Assembly (NCBI GenBank): GCA_914767715.1
Contig: OU612074.1
Span: forward strand, 22,492,062 to 22,556,061
From: Membranipora membranacea
Taxonomy: Eukaryota; Bryozoa; Gymnolaemata; Cheilostomatida; Membraniporidae
Reading direction: 5' to 3'
Length of the DNA stretch: 64,000 nt
The notes below the pieces were generated by a model. The model was not told where the DNA came from and searched no databases. It saw only the letters and a program-made list of their open reading frames with translations. Every line of letters begins with the position of its first letter. Position 1 is the first letter of the stretch. A program made the translations under genes and the position numbers. This document shows positions 31,101-39,574 of the stretch, one piece after another.

Positions 31101-33804
31101 TCATTAGGCCTTCATTTTTCTCACAACTTTTACAGTTTGTGATAGTAATAAAATCAACCGATCAATTCTTTGATTTAGATCCACAATGCATTGAAGTGTA
31201 GTTTAAAGTTTACGTTCTTGCAGTTGGTGTATGAGATGTCTGCTACCCGAGGAAGGGCACTAATCATATCTAATACATGCAGTGGTACCAGACCAGGCTC
31301 AGAACACGACTACAGTAATATGGAGGAGATGTTTGACAAGTATGGATTCATCACAGTAGGAGGGCACAGAGACTTCACAGCTCAGGTAATGCCTAAGCTA
31401 TTTGAGTGTAATAACAGCTGAAGATTTGCCTGTAGCAATGCCAAAAAATATTCCAACGGTTGTGGGTGCGACTAATAGAATATGTCTAGTATCTTTGTTA
31501 AACATGTGTGAGACATAGGCTATTAACAGCACCAGGTTAACTTTAATTTGGTTGTTATCTGCAGCATTATCATTTTCATCTCCGGGTTTCAGGTATTGGG
31601 ACCCATAGGAATATTTCAAGGCCCGATTCCAATGTCCTTGGCAATCCCCTATTCTTAATATCAAAGAGGTATAGGATTTCCTTTTAATTGCATGCGGGGT
31701 GTGAAAACACACAGTATTCTTAGACCCATTTACGCAAGGACCTCGCTTGGATCAATAGTGTGCCAGTACCAAATTAGGGATGCTTTCATGAGCCAGGAAT
31801 CGATCCTTTGTGTCAGAGATCACAAGTCTCCACAACGATTAGACCACATTTGTCATCTGTGACTTACTACCATCCATTAACATAATAATATACATAATAT
31901 ACATCTAACAATCCTTCAGGATATCATATCTACTATCCATTCCGAGACACAGCTAGTGGATCCACAGACAGGAGAAACAGTCCACAAAGAACTCAATTCT
32001 TTTGTGTTAGTACTGACAAGTCATGGTGATGAAGGATCAGTTGTTGGATGTGACGCTAAACATATCAAGATAACCGACCTGATAGATCTTCTATCACCTA
32101 AAAACTTTCCTGCCTTGAAAGGGAAACCAAAGCTGGTGATCATTCAGGCTTGTGCTGGTGGTAAGTTTGATCCTTACTAGTTTTACGATCAATCTAATAT
32201 GATGACCATGAAGCCCTCATACATTGGGTTATTCAACAAGCTATGTTGTTTTCCGCCTGTCCGCTCATAAATTATCCATTATTATTGCGGAAACTCCTAA
32301 TTATTCTCTATCCTTCTGTTGATATTTCTCATGACAGGTCGGAGAGAAATGCTGCTCACAGACACGACCACTGCTCTGACTGCAGCCAATCAGAGTCAAC
32401 GAGGGACTGACACCATTCAGCAGCCTCCCGAACCTGATGCTGCCGATGATGTAGACGCTGCCGAAGCACATGATATTTCTACATCCGACTTCCTTATAAT
32501 GCAGTCAAGTTTTGACTGTAAGTTCGCGGTATCCTACTTTTGACTTTAATCAGCTAGACTTCCCTCTAAAGTATTCTTAAACAAATAATAGCTGCAGTAT
32601 CACTTGCATCCATCTGTGGAATGTAGTTAAGTGTCATGTTTTCCAACAAGGTATCTTCTCTAAAACTATATGTTCCGCCTATCTGAGACAATATGGGTAA
32701 CATGGAAGCATGTTTACCTGAGAGAGTATTGTTGAGTCATCCTCACTAGACATACTCACTAACTCACTAATTTTTAATCTACAGGTCACCTGGTTATGAC
32801 TGTGTTAGTCTGATTATAGCCCGAGTTTTTAATTTTCAATTTAATTTTCGCAGCATTTGTTTCACCGAGAAGACGTGATGTTGGGTCAGTGTTTATTAGA
32901 TGCATCGTATCATCATTCTACAGACATGCACACCAGCTTCATCTGCAGGAACTAGCAGAAGTGGTGAGTTAAAATTGGTTGAATGGAGGATAAGCCTTGA
33001 GGAGATTATGTAGTTGAATGAATGATATAAAAAGGAATTCATCCAGTAACATTGGCTATGGCTTATGGCTACGGGCCGTGTCTAAGTCTCCTAGACACTT
33101 CCATAGAATTAATTGTTATTATACATGGCATTGTCAGGTCTATTAAATGAGCATTGTTCAGTTTGAGTATAGAAAATTTGTCTCCATCTTCAGATCGGGG
33201 ATGCTGTGGCCAGGGCTGGAGTAGAGAGGACAGAATATCTGCTGAACTTCCGAAGAAATCGAAGAAATCCAGCTAATGCGTATGTTGCCTCAATGCCTCA
33301 GACAAGGTGCACTTTTCTAGGACGTAAGAAATTCTATCTTAAACCCGGGATCGATATGACAACGGCAGATAACCACCCTGACCAGCTGAGGAACCCAGTG
33401 TTACCTAATCCAACCGCTACTAGGATAGACCAACAGGCCGGTGAGTTTTTATTCTCCCAACTTTTCTGACATTACATACGCGCTGTCTGGATGTCCTGTG
33501 GTGTTTTTTCACAGGTTAATTTTGTACAAATATCTCATTTTGTTATAAGACGCTCTTTAACAACTTGGTTGACAACATACAGACTGACTGACTGACCTCT
33601 TTCCTAGAGATTTTTTGAGACATTTTGTTAATCATTCAATGAAATCCTTTCTAATATAATGCAACAAAGACCATGTTAATATTACATAACTAAAATTACA
33701 AATATCTATTATTTACAGAGGTAACGGTAAAATCAGAAATTAATGGACATGCGGTGGGGGAGAAAACTTTCTACAAGTGGTCAGTAAAGAGAAATCAGCC
33801 ATGA
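10046..33804 (+). CDS. LRR-Roc-COR-caspase fusion protein (ROCO caspase), spliced gene
   Basis: The gene predicts a 2081-residue protein; coding exons sum to 6246 bp with every junction in phase. Exons: 10046-10151, 11779-11992, 13553-13699, eighteen 141-bp LRR exons (13951 to 19139), 28384-30293, 30465-30617, 30839-30990, 31224-31385, 31920-32160, 32338-32517, 32854-32963, 33194-33440, 33719-33804. Domain order: N-terminal segment (1-106), about 40 LRRs (107-1045), Roc GTPase (P-loop GEAMAGKT at 1081, DFGGQ at 1134, THCDE at 1203), COR (about 1280-1520), linker, caspase (1741-2055; catalytic His1829 in SHG and Cys1872 in QACAG). Roco proteins pair a GTPase switch with dimerisation through COR; caspases are Cys-Asp proteases activated by dimerisation. 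I infer ligand sensing by the LRRs, relayed to proteolysis, probably in the cytosol, since no signal peptide or membrane span is seen. No death-fold domain was found. The start is uncertain because the frame is open upstream of the ATG to an acceptor at 10017. Confidence 0.88.
11779..11992 (+). CDS. Exon 2 of the ROCO caspase: N-terminal cap before the LRRs
   Basis: The acceptor is 'atatttgaacag' and the donor GAGAG|gtgagt; 214 bp. It encodes a segment starting VYQVWYRDDSEPYDK and ending in an LRR-like LKVLEVKDY. It leaves in phase 2, as required by the first LRR exon. I see no recognised domain; it probably caps the LRR solenoid. Confidence 0.7.
12165..12469 (+). pseudogene. Fossil LRR exons in the intron before the array
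   Basis: The segment 12340-12469 aligns along its length with the functional LRR exons: 'cataata' at the start, 'cttgtgtatattacctgatt' in the middle, 'cagctgtctgacag|gtaaat' at the donor. It carries a stop where Trp is expected (TGA for TGG) and small indels. A second, weaker relic of the 5' half lies at about 12165-12230. They show the array once extended further upstream. Confidence 0.65.
12769..12945 (-). mobile_element. SINE family B, copy 1 (tRNA-like head)
   Basis: On the minus strand the head reads as an A-box-like TTCTGACGGTTAAGG, then GGACTTGTGATC, then a B-box-like GTTTGATCCCTGG. The body shares an ACTGTGTG...TTCAC...GCAT stretch with the copy at 31690-31860. It lies in the intron before the LRR array. 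Confidence 0.6.
13553..13699 (+). CDS. LRR exon 1 of the array (147 bp, two LRRs)
   Basis: The acceptor is 'aatattgacag' and the donor GCCAG|gtaagt. It encodes two LRRs containing SLDNLEELTVSQ and LPDWIGELKSLKKLNVSYC. It is two codons longer than the other array exons and more diverged, so it is the oldest or edge unit. Entry and exit are both phase 2. Confidence 0.85.
13691..13825 (+). repeat. Partial tandem duplication of an exon end and donor
   Basis: The junction text CTGCCTG...(AG)TAAGTCATC and the following 'gcttat..catcaatgt.ttgtct' are repeated with a period of about 63 bp. In the second copy (about 13754) the donor reads ATTAG|TAAGT, and a third partial copy follows. These are decoy donor sequences directly after LRR exon 1. 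Confidence 0.6.
13951..19139 (+). repeat. Tandem array of 18 symmetric 141-bp LRR exons, 274-bp period
   Basis: Exons start at 13951, 14225, 14499, 14773, 15047, 15321, 15595, 15869, 16143, 16417, 16691, 16965, 17239, 17513, 17787, 18061, 18335 and 18999. The first 17 are spaced exactly 274 bp (141-bp exon, 133-bp intron). Each exon encodes 47 residues, two LRRs, with consensus near LEELNVSxNKSLCTLPD and IGELKSLRKLDVSxCxLTKL. Each begins with the third base of a Ser codon and ends with AG, so all are phase 2-2 and splice in any combination. Acceptors are 'tatttatag'. Donors are GTAAGT, except after the exons ending 15187 and 15735, which use GTCAGT. The unit ending at 18475 is followed by an insertion. 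Confidence 0.95.
18599..18977 (-). mobile_element. 5'-truncated retroelement fragment inside the LRR array
   Basis: A 380-bp foreign block breaks the 274-bp periodicity between the 17th and 18th 141-bp exons. The minus strand has an open frame of about 80 codons (containing ARRLSKGRLEVTTIDHIFDK), then a stop, a 3'UTR-like tail and an (ACAT)n end at 18599. The intron motif ATCTAT flanks both sides, suggesting a short target duplication. The layout (truncated 5' end, coding C-terminus, short microsatellite tail) fits a LINE-type copy. I do not recognise the protein part. Confidence 0.55.
21475..21600 (-). repeat. 30-bp minisatellite inside the foldback element
   Basis: There are about four units of 30 bp, each with 'cttgtgaagatgaggcagc'-like text. 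On the minus strand they read as a Ser/Gln/Asp-rich repeat (SSQDDNLAAS). Because 30 is a multiple of three, a frame stays open by default, so I do not call a gene. Confidence 0.6.
22195..22375. mobile_element. Two tRNA-like SINE heads, head to head
   Basis: On the minus strand about 22200-22256 shows A-box-like TAGCTCAGTGTTAGCGG and B-box-like GGGTTCGAGAC. On the plus strand about 22298-22368 shows GATGGGTGATGTTAGCG and GGGTTCGATTCCCACC. Both sit inside the inner inverted-repeat unit. Neither forms a clean tRNA cloverleaf by eye. Confidence 0.5.
22846..25131. mobile_element. DNA element with long terminal inverted repeats (GGTAGGTACGAAAAACCGAA)
   Basis: The left TIR (22846 to about 22905) begins GGTAGGTACGAAAAACCGAA. 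The right TIR (about 25068-25131) is its reverse complement with a few mismatches, giving about 60 bp of pairing. The 2.3-kb interior has only short open frames (for example plus 23074-23274), so it is non-autonomous or decayed. It abuts the foldback composite on the left and retroelement sequence on the right. Confidence 0.7.
23533..23562 (+). repeat. (AACTGTT)n microsatellite
   Basis: About four copies of a 7-bp unit within the TIR element. Confidence 0.8.
25286..27695 (+). pseudogene. Decayed non-LTR retrotransposon (ORF1-like, endonuclease, zinc-knuckle end)
   Basis: Broken frames read in the order of a LINE. An ORF1-like basic, Pro/Gln-rich part lies at about 25520-25860. An endonuclease-like segment at about 25960-26600 contains LLDFSLSSELKIANQGNETT, then FVSTHAQSLIDITVIS and a downstream LSDHKQLEKEL, matching the apurinic-type endonuclease end with its SDH motif. 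After a minisatellite, a zinc-binding segment (CPGCGPNLDDHIHYVYYCPKY) gives the Cys-Cys-His-Cys pattern common after LINE reverse transcriptases. The reverse transcriptase itself is missing between about 26720 and 26960. It lies inside the intron between the LRR array and the Roc exon. Confidence 0.7.
26967..27467 (+). repeat. 37-bp minisatellite, about 13 copies
   Basis: The unit contains CCATCCAGCCGATGAACCCT and CATGTCCTGGTTGTGGT, with scattered substitutions. The last unit continues into the retroelement zinc-binding segment, so the array amplified the sequence encoding the CPGCG knuckle. The unit length is not a multiple of three, so successive copies change frame. Confidence 0.9.
28104..28190 (+). 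repeat. (GATT)n microsatellite
   Basis: About 20 GATT units with a few interruptions, 200 bp upstream of the Roc-COR exon. Confidence 0.9.
28384..30293 (+). CDS. Roc-COR exon of the ROCO caspase
   Basis: This 1910-bp exon enters in phase 2 after 'gttcttcag' and leaves in phase 1 at CCAT|gtaagt. It encodes the last LRRs (LEKLDLSNNKEIIRLPAQL), then the Roc domain with G1 GEAMAGKTS (28619-28645), G3 DFGGQ (28778-28792) and G4-like THCDE (28985-28999, in place of the common NKxD). A COR domain follows (PESWYNLMYRIVERTDLPCL and on). After COR comes a Cys-containing stretch (FYCSHCLL and VCVC). Nothing in the GTPase core looks broken: the P-loop Lys and Thr, the G3 Asp and the GQ are all present. 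The neighbours MFHAS1, LRRK and DAPK use the same Roc-COR pair. Confidence 0.93.
30465..30990 (+). CDS. Linker exons between COR and caspase (two exons)
   Basis: Exon 30465-30617 (phase 1 in, phase 1 out, donor CCTG|gtaaag) and exon 30839-30990 (phase 1 in, phase 0 out) encode about 101 residues. The second is rich in Pro, Ser, Asp and Val (SQIDEILADVTSDEPSISQP) and looks disordered. An alternative earlier donor after CCAGAACAG (30532) would break the phase to the next exon, so I chose the later donor. Confidence 0.75.
31224..33804 (+). CDS. Caspase domain of the ROCO caspase (six exons)
   Basis: Exon 31224-31385 starts the p20 fold with RGRALIISN and GTRPGSEHDYSNME (the Arg and Asp of the S1-pocket region). 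Exon 31920-32160 carries VLTSHGDEG (catalytic His codon 32022-32024) and IIQACAGG (catalytic Cys codon 32151-32153), 43 residues apart as in known caspases. Exon 32338-32517 is the interdomain linker, with the acidic DAADDVDAAEAHD and then DFLIMQSS. Exon 32854-32963 (GSVFIRCIVSSF, LHLQELAEV) and exon 33194-33440 (FLGRKKFYLKPG) form p10. The last exon, 33719-33804, ends at TGA. The active-site motif is QACAG rather than QACRG. All parts expected of an active protease are present. Confidence 0.9.
31690..31860 (-). mobile_element. SINE family B, copy 2, in a caspase intron
   Basis: On the minus strand it has A-box-like TGGTCTAATCGTTGTGG, then GACTTGTGATC, and B-box GGATCGATTCCTGG. The body shares ACTGTGTG and GCATG stretches with copy 1 at 12769-12945. 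It lies between the first two caspase exons. Confidence 0.6.
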
Positions 33805-35591
33805 CGATGTAGCTGACCAATCATCCTCAATTAAATGAAGAAGACTAGAATTTGAGTCAATTTCGAGTGAAGCGATATCCCTTGTAACAGTAGTCTTTTT
33901 TTCCTAAACTTAACCTAACCTAGGCTAAATAATACAATACATGATTAACTGTAGTTATTTTTAGAGCACTACACCACTGCACTGATGTTTATTTTTCTTT
34001 TTATATGGAATTCAATGAAGAATGAGAATTCCGGCCCTCACCAATCTAGCTGGTACACTTATTACCTGTTGAGGACGTCTATTGTTTTGTCTGATCTTGA
34101 CCTTGACATTATAAAAAGTTTGAGAGAAAGTATAGAGTGCACTATGTTTGACCACACTAAGGGATACCCCAATGGACTGATTATGTCGGCTGACTCCTTG
34201 ATCGCCCAATATATCGATTAGCTGGATAATTACTATATTTTGCTCTTACAGTCTTTATTACCCAATGATGATTTTATATGCCTGAATATACTGTTGTCAG
34301 TTTTCTATGGTATTCTTAGATGCTTCCTATCTTATAGTCCGAAAATAAATTAATAGTTAACCGTATGACATAAAAATCTTTTGAGCAGTCAAGGTACACA
34401 AGTAAGCAGATGTATTTCTGTTGGGACCAACAGTCCATCAGCACACAGTTCTAATCTCAATTGCCTTAGTTAAGCTAGACTAGCAAAAATCTTACAATAC
34501 ATTGCATTAAAATTTGATAACGTTGACCCGTCTGTTATAATCACAGCAATTTGCTACTAGTGACATTACAAATCGCATCAAAACCAAATGATATTGTCTG
34601 TTTGTTGAAGACTGAATCCTCGACTCAGACTTGATACAAAATATTCGTAAAATAATATTTATAAAATTAGGTTGTTATTTCTTTGTGAATCAATCAGATG
34701 ATTGAATTTGTTTATTCTGTTACTCAATTTAAAAATCATGAGGATAATAGTTTAGAGTGGGTCTGGACTCTTCAAATAAATTATCAGTAAGTGAAATTAT
34801 TGGCATGGATATTTAAAAAAAAAACTCAAGCAAGAGTAGCATACTACTTTTCAATGGAGAACATTAGAGAATTTTGCATTCAACAATCAAATACCTCAGG
34901 TTGCCGATGTAATACCAATGGGGTAGTTAAACTTGCACTAGTTTAAATCACAACTAATGAAATAAAACACAATATCACAATCCAACGCAATACTCCAGTG
35001 TCATTGCCAGTATTTCAGACAAGTAGTTGTTGGAAAACAGTGGAAATCGTAAAATACTGCAGCCACTGAATCTTTAATTTGAGATCATCAGAAAGTTTTG
35101 AATTTTAAATCAATCGTCTGATGTAATACAGATCTTTTATTGAGATGAACTAAAACAATCACCTGCACCGGAGTTTATTTCCCTAATGTGATAAATAGAT
35201 ATCAGTGCAACAGATTTGACAACATCTCTACTTGACATTATTAGATATGCCACATTTTAATCTATTGATACATTTGAGTCACACATTGACTTTTTGAGGG
35301 AGAGTAACCTCTGAAGTGATATCATCAGATACATCCAAATGGTGTCTTAGAAAAAAAGTGATTCATCCCTGCACTATGAAATCAGATCAGAAGAACACAC
35401 CTGAAGGCAGCTGGGGCTTATTTCTTGATATACGAATCTGAGTATAATATAACAACAAATGAGACACAGAGTAGGAGATCTTTGTTACAGTATCACATCA
35501 ACACAAAACACACAGATGTACTTATTCCCTAAATAATCACAAAAATAGTTATTTATGATCAACAGAACCCTAACACAGTATGTCATGACTA
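33805..35591. other. Intergenic stretch between two converging genes
   Basis: It should hold both 3'UTRs. A plus-strand AATAAA at 34344-34349 could serve the ROCO caspase; minus-strand AATAAA sites (TTTATT near 35134 and 35174) could serve the receptor. The short open frame at 33985-34221 has no motif. Confidence 0.5.
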
Positions 35592-38578
35592 TTAGGTGAT
35601 ATATCCATGGACATCAGCTGGTGCTGCCTCACAGTAATATGGTGAGAATGTAGAATAGCTGGACATGTCATATTGGGTGTTGTCTCCCCCGACTTTACTT
35701 ATATCATCCAACTCCTCATAGACGTTCTCAGATCTGACAGCAGCTTGGAGATCATCTCTAGGACTAGATCCCTGATGGTATGTAAGGTTTGTCACTGCAT
35801 TTGTAGTCACTGAATCTTGGTACCTGAAAGGTGACAATAATAATAGATCTTGGGTTGATTAATAAAAACAGAAAAAAATGACTTGACATGTTTCTTTGTA
35901 GCCTGTCTGACAAGCTTAGTTCGGTGGGTGGAGGAGGGGCAAAGCTTGTCAACTCTTGGGAGTGAGCTATCGAGAAGGGGAATTGTCCGCTCTTAAACTC
36001 TATAATACCTGGGATAAATTTGATCTGAAAATGGAAATCCAGATTTTTATGAGGTATGAGAATTGTCTCCTAGGGAAGACAGCTGCATTTTTTCTTTACA
36101 AATTGATTGGTGTTATCTCACAAATGTCAAGAGCATCAACTCCCCTTTTCGAAACTCGATTGAAGGAATTTACAAGCTTTGCCCCCCCCCCCAAACCACC
36201 AAACAAAGACAGGCTCATTTCTTTGATATGACGTTTGGCCTGAAAAGAACTAATATTATAGGCTTAGCTGGCTACAATCTCTGTCCTATAGTGCGTTTCA
36301 GATTTGATTGGCTATCCTATGCATAGATAATAAAATTACCTCAATCCTATGGAAAACATGGTGTGTGAAGCCACAGCCTAAGTATTTCATTTCATGGTCT
36401 GGTTGTTCCAAAGAGTAAAGTTTACTCCTTGGTTGTTATTAGTCTGGTGATAATATGTTTCGTATGCGAAGGTTACGTTTCAAATGACAATGTTACCAAT
36501 AAAGCCGTACCTTGCCATCTTTATATTCTTCTTCCTTCTGACAACCAAAACAACTGTTATCATAACTAGTAATGTAATCACAACAGCCGTAGGAAGCAGC
36601 ACAGCTATAAGAGGAACTGATATCTCATCATCTCCTTTCACTTGATCTAAAGTAAACAAGAGGTACTAAATTATCATATTGAATTGAATATTTCATTTCT
36701 GTTTATTTGGATTTATGTCAAAAAGTTAATATAGAGAGGTATGTATGATAATCAACCTATTTCAATTTTTTCGGAGATATGATAATATGTATGTTGCAGC
36801 TCATCGCTTTAGGACCTCCTGACAGCAGACGGTTAAGGATTAAACACTGCTGTTTGTTGAGGTATTTCAGAGGGCTTTAAGAGGAATGTCAGTGTGAGTA
36901 TCAAAAAGGGCAACCCAGACCGTAATGGCCTGAACTTATTACAGCATGGAGTGCTTCAAGAATTACAGTTTAACAAACTGGCTTAGACCACTTGATTGCA
37001 TTTGGGTAATGCAGAGTCTTTTGAGCATATCACAAGAAGGAACTGCAAGAGGATACAAAAATTCCGACAGACAGAAAGAGTGAAAAACTAGTACCTGTTA
37101 TGTCACCATTCAGTGCTACAGTATACCCTCTCACTCCAGCAGACACTGATGTTACTTGGTTCCTTCTAGTAGAACTCTGAGTGGATGGGTTCATACTATC
37201 TCGTTCCCTGTTAGTACTAGAGTTTGTGCTAGTAGTAGTATCAGTCTTGTGCATTGGTGTGGTACGAGTGTTACGTGCATGAATTGTGCTCCCCTTAATG
37301 ACCGGAGTGGTGACATCAGATGAGGACAACTCTGCGCTGGATGGAGACGTGTTACCAACTTCTGATGCAGTTGTGCTGTTTGCAATACTGCCTATCACTA
37401 TACAAAAGGATGATCATTATATGTATTGTTGTAATATTATGTGGGTTTCTACCCTGTCTCAACAAAATATTGTTGTGATCATTACAAAGCTATCCCAGAT
37501 TTGAAAGTTACTGTACAACAGTGCTACAGAAATCAAAGGTTTTGAGCGTATCTCTACAACATCTCAAAACTGCCTGACACAGACCTTATGAGTCTTCACA
37601 CACCAACTGGTCAAGGTTTCCTTTCAAAACGGATAAATAAGTTGTAATGATGACAGAGAATTTCACCGCAAACAACAGCGAAGCAATGTTGTGTGGGGTT
37701 TAGAAGTTGCTTCACTACACCCGAAGGGTGCACAACTCCCAAAAAACACGCTTTGGTAAGTCTGTTCAGGTACCCTATGATTATACAGCGAATGTGCCAA
37801 AGTGCTTACCTTTAAACTCATATGTAAATTGGAATCCTCTGCCCTCTTCTGTATCATTGTTAGCCAGAAATCTGAACAGTACAGAGCCGCTTCCTTGTTC
37901 TACACTGATGACATAACGCTCCCCAATTATCGGCTGTTCAACCACATCTGGTCCAACATCACATCCACTAAACCGTTGGCTAGCTAACATAACGTGGTCT
38001 CCTAGGGGACTACATCCATTAGGCTCAACCTCATACACAAAACTGGCTCCTACTATTGTGTAGTCTTTATATGTGTAGATATGCTGAGGGGGTAGCTGGA
38101 AGATATCGCTGAACTGGACCTCTAGTTGGTAGATGTTGTATGGGTTTAGTCCTTCAATTGTGATAGTTGAGTTTGTGTTTGGTTTGTAGTTTGTCGATGA
38201 AAAGCTACAATGGCTTGTAATAGAACCATTCATCTTTGTCAAGTTCACCTGTTGGTCATTGCTGCGTCGGAAGCACGTCAGCTCTTGTTCCTCCATTACC
38301 TGGCCTGTAAGAAGAATGACAAAACTGATTGGAGATTCGGCGCTGAGAAAAGAAGTAGCATTGGTGGCATTTCATTGGGCAACAGTTTCTGCCAATTGCA
38401 TTGGCTAAGGTCTGCTATGCTTGCCCCTCAAATGGTGATTTTTAAAGTCATGACCTTCATGATATTTGATGTTGTGTAATTTATTGCACCTGACAATGGT
38501 TTGTACAGAGAAAGCTGCAAACTTACCAGAAGATATTCCTATTAGAGTCACAGAGAAGAGGAATAAAATGTTAGACAT
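35592..38578 (-). CDS. Type I membrane protein with CUB-like ectodomain and tyrosine tail
   Basis: Five exons, 405 residues: 38578-38527, 38304-37810, 37397-37095, 36646-36511, 35823-35592, all in phase (1,1,1,2). The signal peptide is MSNILFLFSVTLIGISS. The ectodomain ends with the CUB-like signature VLFRFLANNDTEEGRGFQFT and has several N-glycosylation sequons. Exon 3 is a mucin-like Ser/Thr stalk. Exon 4 gives the membrane span (residues about 294-319, VPLIAVLLPTAVVITLLVMI) followed by RRKK. The tail has tyrosines, including VYEELDDI (YxxL-type), TQYDM and SYSTF. The architecture suggests an adhesion or signalling receptor at the cell surface. I do not recognise an orthologue. It converges on the ROCO caspase with 1.8 kb between stops. 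Confidence 0.82.
35900..36215. mobile_element. Small TIR element in a receptor intron
   Basis: Inverted ends AGCCTGTCT/AGACAGGCT and an inner GGGGCAAAGCTTGT/ACAAGCTTTGCCCC pair flank about 300 bp. A partial copy is at 9355-9530. Two overlapping open frames inside are not protein-like. Confidence 0.5.
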
Positions 38579-39566
38579 TGTCAAGGTTAGCTTACGGTGA
38601 AATTAAATGAATATGTGAAGGAGCAACTTTGTACAACATTATCCAGTTTTCAAACGTAATAACTTCCCTCATGAAATAGGCAATACGATATCGAATTCTG
38701 AAGCTTGATCATGAAATCCAAAACTTCAAATCTTATGCGCAAACAAACCATGAAAGTAAATTTCAAATAAGTAAAGATACACCCTCAGTTAATACCAATA
38801 TGGGTTTAGGGTTTAATTACCATAATGCTTACTCATACTTGTGAGACTGAGAACCTAAATGTCAAACGAGCCATCAGTACGATTTCTATCGGTTGATTCA
38901 AACAATGCAATGGCTGTGACATCTAGCTGGCAGTTAGCCAATGTGTCGGCTCTGATATTGCTCTGACAGAGGACCTATACTTAGGCTTACGAACTTGCTT
39001 CTCTTATCAAAGTTAATGCAACTCCGAATGTGTTGAGACAAAATCAGAGGTTTATAGCTTTAATTATTTCTCTTCCTTTGGTGGTAGAGCGGACATTACA
39101 TGGCAGCAGCCTGTTTGAACTTTACTTTAGCCAATAGGATCCCTGCAGGCGGTATATAGCAGTGTGAAATATAAGAAAAAAAATATTGTGATCTTGTACA
39201 CTTTAGCAGGGTGTGAATTTTGTGACACTATGATAAAAGCTTGAAGCTGGTTAGTAAATTAGCCTGCCCAAGTTAGTAGTAAGTACTAAGTAGTGGAGTT
39301 ATGAATGACAAACCATTTGGAATAAGAATGTATCTCGTGAACTAACTGTTGATTAATCATTGTTACTAGTTACTACTATAGTAAATTTAAGCTTAGCATC
39401 AGTAGTGAGAGCACAGTTGGCAGCGTTGTGCAAAACACGTCTTTTCAGTGAAATACCTTCAATCAATGGATAGTTGTCTTCCCCTACACAGCCCTGAAAT
39501 ATCGATCCAGTTTACAATGGTCAGTTGAATCAAAGAGTTAGAGGGACTAGCTCTAATCCTTGTTAG
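38579..39566. other. Receptor upstream region, no gene recognised
   Basis: It should include the receptor's 5'UTR and promoter. I see no clear TATA box or other motif that I could defend. Confidence 0.35.
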
Positions 39567-39574
39567 GATAACCC

